Origin: DASQPR01 sp035263025 | Lineage (GTDB): Bacteria; Actinomycetota; Actinomycetes; Mycobacteriales; Micromonosporaceae | DNA: 17,605 nt | Assembly: GCA_035263025.1 (NCBI GenBank) | Contig: DATFRR010000263.1 | Span: 1 to 17,605 of the forward strand | Reading direction: 5' to 3' | Shown: one piece after another, positions 6,113 to 13,399 of the stretch | How positions within the stretch are numbered: position 1 is the first letter of the stretch | Layout of the letters: each line of letters opens with the position of its first letter | Position numbers and translations under genes: made by a program | The notes under the pieces: model-generated | Seen by the model: only the letters and a program-made list of their open reading frames with translations | Told to the model about the DNA's origin: nothing | The model's database searches: none

Positions 6113-6152
6113 AACACGGACCGTGTTCGTTGTGCTGCGTGCCGTCAGGCAC
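6113..6152 (-). terminator. Two hairpins downstream of LCP4, candidate terminator region
   Basis: GTGCC/GGCAC (6139-6143 and 6148-6152) has a 4-nt loop and begins 19 bp after the LCP4 stop. AACACGG/CCGTGTT (6113-6119 and 6121-6127) follows as a 15-bp odd palindrome. There is no T-tract. The first is the better terminator candidate, and the second could be a protein site. Confidence 0.4.
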
Positions 6153-6171
6153 TGAACGCACCGGTGTCTGG

Positions 6172-7470
6172 CTAGGCGGCCTTGTTGTCCTTCACCCATG
6201 AGCCGACCGTGTCGTTGCGCACGGCCGCGTAGAGAGCAGCGGCCTTCGCCTTGTCTACGACAACCGCGCTCTCGCCGTCTGCCTCGGTCGCGAAGCCGCT
6301 CGTCGGCGATGTCAGGAACGTCATGTCCGAGCTGCGCAGGCTGTGCAGCTGCCACGCCATCGAACCGAGGTCGAAGCCCTTGTCCACCAGTACGGCCTTG
6401 GACAACGCGTCCAGGAACGAGTTCATCTTCCCAAGGTTGGCGAGCGTCCCGGTACTGGTCGCCTTGTCCATGATCGCCTTGAGGAAGTCCTGCTGGTGCT
6501 TCACCCGCGTCAGGTCACCGTCGGTGTACTGGTAGCGCTGGCGTACGTAGTCGAGCGCCTCGGAGCCGGTGAAGTGGTGCGTGCCCTTCGTGTACGTGCG
6601 GTACGGCGAGTGGATCGACTTGATCGTCTTCTCCACGTACATGTCGACGCCACCGAGCGCGTCGGTCACTTCCTTGAACCCGGCGAAGTTGATCAGTACG
6701 ACGTGGTCGATGTAGACGTTCGTGAACTGCTCGATGGTCTCGACCGTCAGCGGCACCCCGCCCCACGAGAACGCGGCGTTGATCTTCGCGTTGGTGTTGC
6801 CGCGGTTGGGCTGCGACATGCTCTTGGGAATGTGCACCCACGAGTCTCGCGGAATCGAGATGAGATATGCGTGCTTATGGTCACCGGTGACGTGCATCAG
6901 GATGATCGTGTCGGTGCGCCAGCCGCTGAGATCCGCGGTGCGCGCCGCGTTCCGGGAGTCGCTGCCGAGCAGCAGGATGTTCTCCGACCCGTCGTTCACC
7001 TTCGCCGGCCGCGGGCCGGGGATGGTGGAAAACGCGTCGATGTGCTGGAACTTCGCGTTGGCGTGCTGCACGTAGAGGTAGCCACTCAGGACGAGCCCGC
7101 CGGCGACGAGGGCGACGACTACGCCGAGGACCAGCGCGATGCGACCCCACCGCGGCCGGCGGCGCCGGACACGACCGGGCGGGGCGCCGCCGTTGCCGCC
7201 GGCCCCTCCGTAACCAGCTTGGCCGTAGGCTCCGCTGCCACCGGCGCCAGCACCGCCGGGTGCGACCTGGCCGCCCGGCGATCCCGAATCCACCCATTCC
7301 GGCCGGATCGGCCCGCCGGGATAGTCGGCGCGACCACCGCCGTACGGGTCCGCTGGGTTGCCGCTATACGGGTCGACGGGTCGCCCGTATAGGCCGCCGC
7401 GGGGGGCGTCCGACGACGACGCCGGGTCCTCACCGGGCACCGACGCGCGTCCCGACCAGCCAGAAGACAT
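6172..7470 (-). CDS. LCP4: divergent LytR-CpsA-Psr family glycopolymer ligase
   Basis: 432 aa from the ATG at 7470. Residues 1-100 are a low-complexity tail rich in Gly, Pro, Tyr and Ala, followed by RVRRRRPRWGR (100-110), a membrane helix at 111-134 and an external LCP domain. Motifs are GSDSR 169-173, WRTD 184-187, SIPRD 205-209, KIN 229-231, DYVRQRY 307-313 and DLTRVKHQQDF 319-329. It is clearly more distant from LCP1-3: it has no insert after SIHS, uses RTD instead of RSD, and ends differently. An in-frame GTG at 7497 exists, but TACCCT lies 6 nt before the ATG, which fits a leaderless transcript starting at 7470. It is separated by 460 bp from LCP3 and is probably its own transcription unit. 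Confidence 0.93.
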   Translation of the reverse strand: MSSGWSGRASVPGEDPASSSDAPRGGLYGRPVDPYSGNPADPYGGGRADYPGGPIRPEWVDSGSPGGQVAPGGAGAGGSGAYGQAGYGGAGGNGGAPPGRVRRRRPRWGRIALVLGVVVALVAGGLVLSGYLYVQHANAKFQHIDAFSTIPGPRPAKVNDGSENILLLGSDSRNAARTADLSGWRTDTIILMHVTGDHKHAYLISIPRDSWVHIPKSMSQPNRGNTNAKINAAFSWGGVPLTVETIEQFTNVYIDHVVLINFAGFKEVTDALGGVDMYVEKTIKSIHSPYRTYTKGTHHFTGSEALDYVRQRYQYTDGDLTRVKHQQDFLKAIMDKATSTGTLANLGKMNSFLDALSKAVLVDKGFDLGSMAWQLHSLRSSDMTFLTSPTSGFATEADGESAVVVDKAKAAALYAAVRNDTVGSWVKDNKAA

Positions 7471-7476
7471 GCCACC

Positions 7477-7482
7477 AGGGTA
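7477..7482 (-). promoter_or_regulatory. Candidate -10 of a leaderless LCP4 transcript
   Basis: TACCCT on the minus strand (7482-7477) fits TANNNT and ends 6 nt before the LCP4 ATG, the spacing expected when transcription begins at the start codon. No clear -35 is visible, and the ATG lacks a proper ribosome binding site. Confidence 0.45.
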
Positions 7483-7545
7483 CGGATGGATGCACACCTT
7501 GCCCGGTCAGCGACGCGGCACCGGACCCGGCAACACCCTCGGCAC

Positions 7546-7557
7546 GGTCAGTTGACC
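7546..7557. promoter_or_regulatory. Small inverted repeat GGTCA-GT-TGACC upstream of LCP4
   Basis: GGTCA (7546-7550) and TGACC (7553-7557) form a short perfect inverted repeat in the 142-bp gap between the flavin-reductase-like gene and LCP4. The half-site resembles the TTGACC/GGTCAA pair upstream of LCP3. It is too short to be more than a candidate. Confidence 0.25.
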
Positions 7558-7612
7558 AGCCGAACCAGGCGCGGGACGTGGCGTGTGTCACGATTCGGTC
7601 GCAGTTGCGCGG

Positions 7613-8203
7613 TCAGGGCGTCGCGACGTTGCGGTAACGGCCGCCGAGGTGGACGAGCGTGTCGTACGCCGGTCCAAAATTGATCATTTCGATGCTCGCC
7701 TCGACGAGCAGGCCCCACCCGTACGGGTGCGCGGAGTCCAGCCGGCACCCCGCCCACGTACGGGACTCGCGGCCCGGCACCGTGGCTGCGTCGCCCGGCA
7801 CCGTGGCTGGATCACCCGGCACCGGACCATAGTCGGACTGCGTCCACGTCCCGCTGCGGAAAGGACCGCCCGGCGCCGGCAGCAGCCCGGCGAACCGATC
7901 TGCGATTTGGCGGTCGGCCGCGCCGAGCTGGATCACGACGAAGCGCCCAGTGTCCTGGATCGCGGTCCACAGCTCGGATTCGTCACCGATCAGCCCGATG
8001 ACGCGTCCAGGATCCCCGTCGGCGACCAACAGCGACGACACGGTGAGACCGACCGGACCGGGTGCGCTTCCATCGGCGGTCCCGATTGGCAGGCGACCGG
8101 CGGTCCACACCGTCACCGGCGACGGCAACCGACCGCGGAATCGGCGCACCGGCGACCGCTCCTCATCGGGGGTCGCGAACGGATCCGAGTGGTGGATCGT
8201 CAT
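7613..8203 (-). CDS. Flavin reductase-like (FMN-binding split-barrel) protein
   Basis: 196 aa. LTVSSLLVADGDPGRVIGL (53-71) and DTGRFVVIQLGAADRQIADRFAG (84-106) match the core of the flavin reductase-like domain, which binds FMN and usually supplies reduced flavin or acts as a small oxidoreductase; LVHLGGRYR near the end is also typical. Its partner is not visible. It starts at an ATG with a weak GGGAA upstream, 25 bp after the sugar transferase stop, so the two are probably co-transcribed. An insert of two to three copies of a seven-residue unit (PGDPATV/PGDAATV) interrupts the second half and comes from a 21-bp tandem DNA repeat. Its place in an envelope operon is unexplained. Confidence 0.8.
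   Translation of the reverse strand: MTIHHSDPFATPDEERSPVRRFRGRLPSPVTVWTAGRLPIGTADGSAPGPVGLTVSSLLVADGDPGRVIGLIGDESELWTAIQDTGRFVVIQLGAADRQIADRFAGLLPAPGGPFRSGTWTQSDYGPVPGDPATVPGDAATVPGRESRTWAGCRLDSAHPYGWGLLVEASIEMINFGPAYDTLVHLGGRYRNVATP
7773..7823. repeat. 21-bp tandem repeat inside the flavin-reductase-like gene
   Basis: Two 21-bp units (7773-7793 and 7794-7814) share CCCGGCACCGTGGCTG, and a partial third begins at 7815. The unit length is a multiple of three, so the frame is kept and the protein gains seven-residue repeats. Copy number is likely to vary between strains. Confidence 0.7.
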
Positions 8204-8228
8204 GCGTTCCCGAGCCGCCGGCGGCTAC

Positions 8229-10007
8229 TCAGTACGCGCCCTTGCTACGCAGCACGACCCCGACCGTACGCCACAGGATGGTCAAGTCGAACGCGAGCGA
8301 CCAGTTGTCCACGTAGTAGAGGTCGAGGCGCACCGCGTCGTCCCAGGACAGCTCTGACCGTCCCGACACCTGCCACAGTCCGGTCATGCCGGGGCGGACC
8401 AGTAGTCGACGGCGTACGTCACCGAGGAAGTCCCCGTCCTCGGCCGGCAACGGACGCGGTCCGACCAACGACATGTCGCCGCGCAGCACGTTGATGAGCT
8501 GCGGCAGCTCGTCGAGCGAACTCGCACGCAGCCACCGGCCGACGCGGAACACTCGCGGATCCTTGCGGATCTTGAAGAGCATGCCGTCGCCCTCGTTCTG
8601 CTCCACCAACGTGGCCCGGCGCTCCTCGGCGTCGACGTACATGGTGCGGAACTTCCACACCGAGAAGATCTTGCCCTCCCGGCCGGTGCGCCGCTGCCGG
8701 AAGAAGATCGGACCGTGGTCGGACATCTTGATGCCGATCGCGATCACCACGAACATCGGCAGCAGGAGAAGCAGACCGATCGCCGCGACGAGCCGGTCCA
8801 GGGTGTTCTTGACAAGCCACGACAGGCCGGCGAGCTTCGGCTCCTCGACGTAGAGCAGCGGGAGTCCCTCGACCGGCCGGATGTGCACGCGCGGTCCGGC
8901 GATGTCGGTCAACTGGGGCGCGACGACCAACTCGACGCCGGTGCCTTCGAGTTGCCACGCGAGGCGCCGCAGATCAGCCCGGTCGCCAGAGGCCGAGCCG
9001 CAGACCGCGACGGTGTCCGCGCCGATCTCGTTGACCAGCGCAACGAGGTCGCGATTGACGTGCACCGGCACCGGGACAGCGCGGCGCGGCTGCGAGGCGC
9101 GACCGTCCGTCACGAGGATGCCGACTGGCACCATGCCGGCCTGTCGCGTCCGCGTCACCGCGGTGTGCACCTCGAGCGCCTCGGACAGCGTGCCAATCAG
9201 CAGCAGGCGATGGCTCGCGCGACCCTTGCCGCGGAACAGATGCAGCGCCCGACGAGCGGTGAAGCGCAGAATCGCGACGTAGCAGGCGGCGCCAACGAGG
9301 GCGACGGCGACCGACAACCGGGACAGCTGCAGGACGAACGCGAACGCCAGGAACGAGACCGTCGCCGCCATCGTGATCGACGCCCGGACGACGCGCTTGA
9401 ACTCGTCCGTCCCGAGGCCGAGATAGCGACGGTCGTACGCGCCGTGCGCCCACAACGCGATCACCCAGGCCATCGGCAGCAACACGTAGGCGATCAGCTG
9501 GAACCGGCCGGGAGCGTCCCGGAAGCCGCTGGTCGCCTTGCTGAGTTGCGACGTGGCGGTCAGGCTCGCGAGCGCCGCCGCGACGAAGTCGGTGACCACC
9601 AGGACCATCGCGTACGGCCGGTACCACCTCGACAACCGCCGACGGCGAAACCACGTCGAGTTGCGCGTCACTCCGCTCGGCGGCTCGGGCTCGTGTGGGT
9701 CGTCGGGGACGCCGTTGCTGGACCGCCAACCCGACGGCGTCACGCGAGCCGACCCACGAGCCACGGAATTCTGCGGCCCCCGGTTCTGCGGTCCGCGGCC
9801 ACGGACCATCGGATCGGTCATGGTGCCGGACGCGCCCGGTGCCGCGCCGTTGGACGATGCCGAGCCAATGGAAGGTGCGGCGACATTGGAAGGTGCCGCG
9901 ACATCGGAAGACTCGGGAGCTGCTGGCGAGGCGTCTTCACCGGATGGGGCGACAGTCGGGGAATCTGACGATGGCGCCGATGGCGACCGCAGCCCCGATG
10001 TCGCCAT
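8229..10007 (-). CDS. Polyprenyl-phosphate sugar-1-phosphate transferase (initiating glycosyltransferase)
   Basis: Predicted to move a sugar-1-phosphate from a nucleotide sugar to undecaprenyl phosphate, the first step of an exported glycan. It is 592 aa from the ATG at 10007: a Ser/Ala/Pro-rich disordered tail (1-115), four membrane segments (about 132-150, 171-187, 210-227, 231-247), a Rossmann-like middle domain (about 265-375), a fifth hydrophobic segment (406-428) and the bacterial sugar transferase domain. The latter shows KFRTMY 452-457, SLDELPQL 497-504, SLVGPRP 513-519 and RPGMTGLWQVSGR 538-550. AGGAGG (10016-10021) lies 8 nt before this ATG and only 2 nt before another at 10013. The frame stays open to 10277, so a longer form is possible but has no ribosome binding site. 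The sugar is not deducible. Confidence 0.92.
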   Translation of the reverse strand: MATSGLRSPSAPSSDSPTVAPSGEDASPAAPESSDVAAPSNVAAPSIGSASSNGAAPGASGTMTDPMVRGRGPQNRGPQNSVARGSARVTPSGWRSSNGVPDDPHEPEPPSGVTRNSTWFRRRRLSRWYRPYAMVLVVTDFVAAALASLTATSQLSKATSGFRDAPGRFQLIAYVLLPMAWVIALWAHGAYDRRYLGLGTDEFKRVVRASITMAATVSFLAFAFVLQLSRLSVAVALVGAACYVAILRFTARRALHLFRGKGRASHRLLLIGTLSEALEVHTAVTRTRQAGMVPVGILVTDGRASQPRRAVPVPVHVNRDLVALVNEIGADTVAVCGSASGDRADLRRLAWQLEGTGVELVVAPQLTDIAGPRVHIRPVEGLPLLYVEEPKLAGLSWLVKNTLDRLVAAIGLLLLLPMFVVIAIGIKMSDHGPIFFRQRRTGREGKIFSVWKFRTMYVDAEERRATLVEQNEGDGMLFKIRKDPRVFRVGRWLRASSLDELPQLINVLRGDMSLVGPRPLPAEDGDFLGDVRRRLLVRPGMTGLWQVSGRSELSWDDAVRLDLYYVDNWSLAFDLTILWRTVGVVLRSKGAY

Positions 10008-10237
10008 CTTCATGTCCTCCTGGGCCCAGCGTGCCGGCCCAAGATCCGCGACGTCGCCGGCCGGCGGCGGGGGTACGGGGCCGTACCGACCGGCAGTGCC
10101 GTCGCCGATCGGTCCCTCAAGTGGTGGTCCGTGCACACCGACATCGGCGCGCGCTGACTTACCCACACCTGGCGCCCAGTCACTCACGGTGCATTCAGTG
10201 TGCCACGTCACGCGGTTGCGACGATGTCGACCGCCCG

Positions 10238-10266
10238 ACACTAGTAGCCCGATCGCAACGTGTCGA
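10238..10266 (-). promoter_or_regulatory. Candidate housekeeping promoter for the sugar transferase operon
   Basis: On the minus strand, TCGACA (10266-10261, 5/6 to TTGACA) is followed after exactly 17 bp by TAGTGT (10243-10238, matching TANNNT). Transcription would start near 10231, giving a leader of roughly 220 nt before the AGGAGG-preceded ATG. Confidence 0.5.
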
Positions 10267-10396
10267 GACGTGAGCACCAGCGCATATACGCCCGGGCGAC
10301 AGGTAATCCACGCGGTCGCCGGCGGTTGTCAGCAGTCCGTGATCGGCGCGTCGCCGTCGGCGAAATTGCCTCCGACACGATGTAGGGACGGTCGAC

Positions 10397-11257
10397 TCAG
10401 CGGATCAGCCGGGACAAGCGGCGGTCCGCGAGCGGCTTGCCGCCTGTCTGGCAACCTGGGCAGTACTGAAAGCTCGAGTCTGCGTAGGAGACCTCACGGA
10501 TCGTGTCACCGCACACCGGGCACGGCAGACCGGTGCGGGCGTGCACGTTCAAGCCGGCGCGCTTCTCGCCTTTCAGCTCGGCGGCGCGCTGCCCGACCGA
10601 TCGTTTCACCGCCGCGCTGAGCACGTCCCGGGTCGCTGCGTATAGCCGGTCGACTGCCTCGTCCGAAAGGCGGTCGGTGATGGCGAACGGCGAGATTTTC
10701 GCGGTATGCAAGATCTCGTCCGAGTATGCGTTGCCGATGCCGGCGAGCACTTCTTGCTCCTTGATCACGCTCTTGAGTTGGCCGCGCCGAGACTTGAGGG
10801 CGGCGGCGAACTCGTCCCGCGACACCGCGAGGGCATCCGGTCCGAGCCTCGCGATCCCTGGCACTACCTTCGGATTCGTCACCAGATACACGGCGAGCGA
10901 CTTCTGCGTACCCGCCTCGGTGAGATCGAAGCCGGAGCCGTCGTCGAGCCGCACACGCAGCGCGATAGGACCCTTGCCCGGGCGCAGCGGTGCGGCGGCT
11001 AGCGCGTCTCGATATTGCAGCCAGCCGGCGCGCGCGAGGTGCGTGACGAGATGAAGCTCGCCGTCGTCCAGCTCGACGTCGAGGAACTTGCCGTGCCGAG
11101 TGGCACCGGTGATGGTGCGACCGTGCGCGGCATGCAGCGGCGGATCGAAGGTCTTGAGCACGCTGATCGCGGCGACGTCCACGCGATCGACGCGATGCCC
11201 GGTCGCGCGGTCGCGCAGATACGCGGCGAGCGCCTCCACCTCCGGCAGCTCAGGCAT
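10397..11257 (-). CDS. Fpg/Nei family DNA glycosylase/AP lyase
   Basis: 286 aa beginning MPELPEVE, so the catalytic Pro2 and Glu3 of this base-excision repair family are present. Lys57 (RHGKF) matches the conserved lysine, the helix-two-turn-helix is AGIGNAYSDEIL (172-183), and a zinc finger uses C246, C249, C266 and C269. It is expected to remove oxidised bases and cut the abasic site. The finger loop reads ADSSFQYC, where classical MutM has an Arg five residues before the third Cys (for example QRATFYC); here that position is Ser261. HLARAGWL replaces the usual MxLGM(S/T)G-type loop. These features suggest the divergent actinobacterial Fpg/Nei branch with altered lesion preference, so I give no gene symbol. 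It is divergent from the GT4 gene, with 96 bp between the starts. Confidence 0.9.
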   Translation of the reverse strand: MPELPEVEALAAYLRDRATGHRVDRVDVAAISVLKTFDPPLHAAHGRTITGATRHGKFLDVELDDGELHLVTHLARAGWLQYRDALAAAPLRPGKGPIALRVRLDDGSGFDLTEAGTQKSLAVYLVTNPKVVPGIARLGPDALAVSRDEFAAALKSRRGQLKSVIKEQEVLAGIGNAYSDEILHTAKISPFAITDRLSDEAVDRLYAATRDVLSAAVKRSVGQRAAELKGEKRAGLNVHARTGLPCPVCGDTIREVSYADSSFQYCPGCQTGGKPLADRRLSRLIR

Positions 11258-11338
11258 GCGTCACCGACCCTTCATCGCTTCGCGCGAAGCGCCGACCGAA
11301 CCGGCGCGACATCCGTCAAGTGTGCCCCAGCGCTCCCG

Positions 11339-11344
11339 TAGGGT
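11339..11344 (+). promoter_or_regulatory. Candidate -10 of a near-leaderless GT4 transcript
   Basis: TAGGGT fits TANNNT and ends 9 nt before the GT4 ATG at 11354, so transcription would begin at or within a few bases of the start codon. The region between has no spaced ribosome binding site. The -35 is not convincing. Confidence 0.4.
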
Positions 11345-11353
11345 GGTTGCGGC

Positions 11354-12535
11354 ATGAAGGTGGTCATCGCACATAACCGCTACTCGTCGGCCCAACCGTC
11401 CGGCGAGAACGTGATCGTGGACGCGGAGATCGCCCAGCTGTCCGCCGCCGGCGTCACGGTCGTGCCGTTCCTGCGCAGCTCGGACGAGATTGAGCACATG
11501 TCGCCGGCCGGCCGGGCGGCGCTGCCGATGATGCCGATCTGGGCACCGAGCGTGCAGCGGGAGCTGCGCGAGCTGCTCTCGAGCGAGCGCCCGGACGTGT
11601 TCCACCTGCACAATCCGTACCCGTTGCTGTCGCCGTGGGTGGTTCGGACCGCGCACGACGCGGGCGTACCGGTTGTGCAGACCATCCACAACTATCGCCA
11701 CGTATGCGTTGCTGCGACGTTCCTCCGCGACGGCCATGTCTGCCACGACTGCGTTGGCCGGCGCATCGCGACGCCAGCCGTCCGGTATTCGTGCTATCGC
11801 GGCTCGCGGGCGCAGAGCGTGGTGATGGCCACCTCGCTTGCGGTTCATCGCGGGACGTGGCAGTCGGTTGACCGGTTCATCGCGCTGACCGGTCGGATCG
11901 CGGAATTCCTGCGCGACTTCGGCGTTCCGGACGATCGAATCACGGTCAAGCCGAACGCGGTGACGGATCCCGGCGAGCCGCCCGCCGCCGGCACTGGCTC
12001 CGGCGCGCTGTTCCTCGGTCGGCTGAGTGCCGAAAAGGGCCTCGACCTGTTGCTCGAGGCGTGGCAGCGACATCCGGAGGGTTCAGTCGGCCGGCTGCGG
12101 ATCGTCGGTGACGGCCCGCTGCGCGACATGGCGCGCGCCGCGGCCGCGTCCCGGCCCGACGTCGAATACCTGGGGGGTACGGACAATGCCGGCGCTCAGG
12201 CGGCGATCCGGTCGGCGGCACTCGTGGTCGTGCCGTCCACGTGGGATGACGTCCTACCGACCGTGATCATCGAGTCGCTGGCCAACGGCCGGCCGGTGCT
12301 CGGCACCGCGGTGGGCGGCATCCCGTACCTGGTTGGCGACCGTACCGGCGATTCCGCGGGCTGGCTCGTGCCGCCGACCGCCGACGCCCTCGCCGCGGCC
12401 TTGCCCACCGCGCTCGCTGACGCGCCGGCACGAACCGCCGCCGCCCGAGCGCGCTACCTCGCGATGTTCTCGCCGACCGTGGTGCTGGCGACGCTGCTCG
12501 GCGTCTACGACGAACTCGCGTCGACCCGTCGCTGA
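11354..12535 (+). CDS. GT4-family (GT-B fold) glycosyltransferase
   Basis: 393 aa. It probably adds a sugar from a nucleotide donor, with retention, to a lipid-linked or small-molecule acceptor on the cytoplasmic side. The N-terminal half has HNRYSSAQPSGEN (7-19), a typical GT4 acceptor loop, and HLHNPYPLLSP (84-94). The C-terminal half has LFLGRLSAEKGLDLLLEAW (219-237), RIVGDGP (249-255), and DDVLPTVIIESLANGRPVLGT (298-318) with the family glutamate at 307. A cysteine quartet (C118, C130, C133, C147) around HNYRHVC and CHDC is seen in one GT4 branch and may bind metal or stabilise the acceptor loop. There is no membrane segment. Its own promoter separates it from Fpg, and it likely acts in envelope glycan assembly, but the sugar is unknown. 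Confidence 0.9.
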   Translation: MKVVIAHNRYSSAQPSGENVIVDAEIAQLSAAGVTVVPFLRSSDEIEHMSPAGRAALPMMPIWAPSVQRELRELLSSERPDVFHLHNPYPLLSPWVVRTAHDAGVPVVQTIHNYRHVCVAATFLRDGHVCHDCVGRRIATPAVRYSCYRGSRAQSVVMATSLAVHRGTWQSVDRFIALTGRIAEFLRDFGVPDDRITVKPNAVTDPGEPPAAGTGSGALFLGRLSAEKGLDLLLEAWQRHPEGSVGRLRIVGDGPLRDMARAAAASRPDVEYLGGTDNAGAQAAIRSAALVVVPSTWDDVLPTVIIESLANGRPVLGTAVGGIPYLVGDRTGDSAGWLVPPTADALAAALPTALADAPARTAAARARYLAMFSPTVVLATLLGVYDELASTRR

Positions 12536-12550
12536 GTCGGCCGCTCGTCT

Positions 12551-12608
12551 AGGTTTGACCGGACACGTCAACCTGGCGTTAACACAATCGCACCGGACAC
12601 CGTAACCT
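12551..12608 (+). promoter_or_regulatory. Promoter of the CDP-alcohol phosphatidyltransferase gene with paired operator-like repeats
   Basis: TTAACA (12579-12584, 5/6 to TTGACA), an 18-bp spacer and TAACCT (12603-12608, TANNNT) form a good promoter, with the start expected near 12615. A 17-bp direct repeat beginning ACCGGACAC and ending AACCT lies at 12558-12574 and 12592-12608, 34 bp apart; the second copy covers the -10. An imperfect inverted repeat AGGTTTGAC/GTCAACCT (12551-12574) overlaps the first copy and might also end the GT4 transcript, which stops at 12535. Confidence 0.5.
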
Positions 12609-12667
12609 CTTGTCGCACCCGCGTATGCACGCTCGACCACTGCAGGCGACCCAAGGAGCGCGACCCG

Positions 12668-13387
12668 TTGACCGCCCAGACCACGCCGACCGCGGCCGAC
12701 TTCCTGGCCACGAACCGTGGCGGTGGCCTGCTGTCCGAGGCCATCGATCAGCCGATCGGTGCCCGGATCGCGCTCGCCGGCTATCGGTTGGGCCTCGCGC
12801 CGTCCGTGCTCACGGTCATCAACCTGCTCGTCGGGGTCGGCACGTCGATCGCGGTCATCGCGCTGGCTGGACTGATGCACTCCGGCACCGTGCCGGCCGT
12901 CGCGGTAGGACTCGGCGCCCTCGTCGTGTGGCACGTCGCCTACGAGTTCGACTGCGCCGACGGCCAACTGGCGCGGGTGGCGCGGCGTACCAGCGCGGTC
13001 GGTGCACGACTCGACGTCCTGTGCGACGTCGCCGTACAGATCGCGTTGGTTTCGGCGGTGTCCGCGGTCGCGGTGCGATACCAGCCGCGTACCCCGGCGT
13101 GGTTTGTCGCCACGTTCGCGGGCTGCTGGATGATCAACTTGGTGACATCCGTGCTGTCCAGCGGCGAACAGGCGCAGAGCCTTGTCCCGTCGAGGTCGGT
13201 GCCGGTACGCGTGCTGAAGCTGTCGCGCGACTACGGCGCGATGATCACCGTCATGGCGCTCGGCATCGCGTTCATCCCGCGATACCTTGTCTGGGTCATG
13301 GTTGCATTTACAGTGGTCAACGCGTTGTTCCTGATCGCGAGCGTGGTCGCTGCGACGAAGGCGAGCCTCCGATCGCCCGGTGCCTGA
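12668..13387 (+). CDS. CDP-alcohol phosphatidyltransferase family membrane enzyme
   Basis: 239 aa. It exchanges CMP in a CDP-alcohol (CDP-diacylglycerol or a soluble CDP-alcohol) for a second alcohol such as inositol phosphate or glycerol phosphate. The family motif D-x2-D-G-x2-A-R-x8-G-x3-D-x3-D is complete: D95, D98, G99, A102, R103, G112, D116, D120. Hydrophobic segments surround it (about 44-68, 76-93, 118-136, 145-163, 190-208, 209-230). The start is TTG at 12668, with GGAG 7 nt before it, which is convincing despite the rare codon. The product cannot be decided from sequence. With GT4 upstream and envelope genes nearby, a phospholipid or phospho-polyol head group is the simplest guess. 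Confidence 0.9.
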   Translation: MTAQTTPTAADFLATNRGGGLLSEAIDQPIGARIALAGYRLGLAPSVLTVINLLVGVGTSIAVIALAGLMHSGTVPAVAVGLGALVVWHVAYEFDCADGQLARVARRTSAVGARLDVLCDVAVQIALVSAVSAVAVRYQPRTPAWFVATFAGCWMINLVTSVLSSGEQAQSLVPSRSVPVRVLKLSRDYGAMITVMALGIAFIPRYLVWVMVAFTVVNALFLIASVVAATKASLRSPGA

Positions 13388-13399
13388 CGGCCGGTCGCG

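Larger units (their letters stand above)
5712..6171. other. Long LCP4-LCP3 intergenic region rich in inverted repeats, no gene seen
   Basis: There are 460 bases without a credible coding frame; the longest open frames are arginine/histidine-rich and show no family features. The region holds at least five inverted repeats (5737-5758, 5875-5907, 6076-6091, 6113-6127, 6139-6152), listed separately. It most likely contains the LCP4 terminator and the LCP3 promoter. I see TANNNT matches on the minus strand but no convincing -35/-10 pair. Confidence 0.6.

Noticed and set aside
8715..9968. 417-codon plus-strand open frame
   Set aside because: It is antisense to the sugar transferase and rich in Arg, Asp and Gln, as expected for a high-GC mirror frame.
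10007..10277. Longer sugar transferase N-terminus starting at 10277, or at internal GTGs such as 10187
   Set aside because: These starts lack a ribosome binding site, the candidate promoter lies within this stretch (10238-10266), and AGGAGG precedes the ATGs at 10013 and 10007.
10341..10370. Inverted TCGCCG/CGGCGA downstream of the Fpg/Nei gene as a terminator
   Set aside because: The two halves are separated by a single base, leaving at most a very short stem once a loop is allowed, and there is no T-tract.
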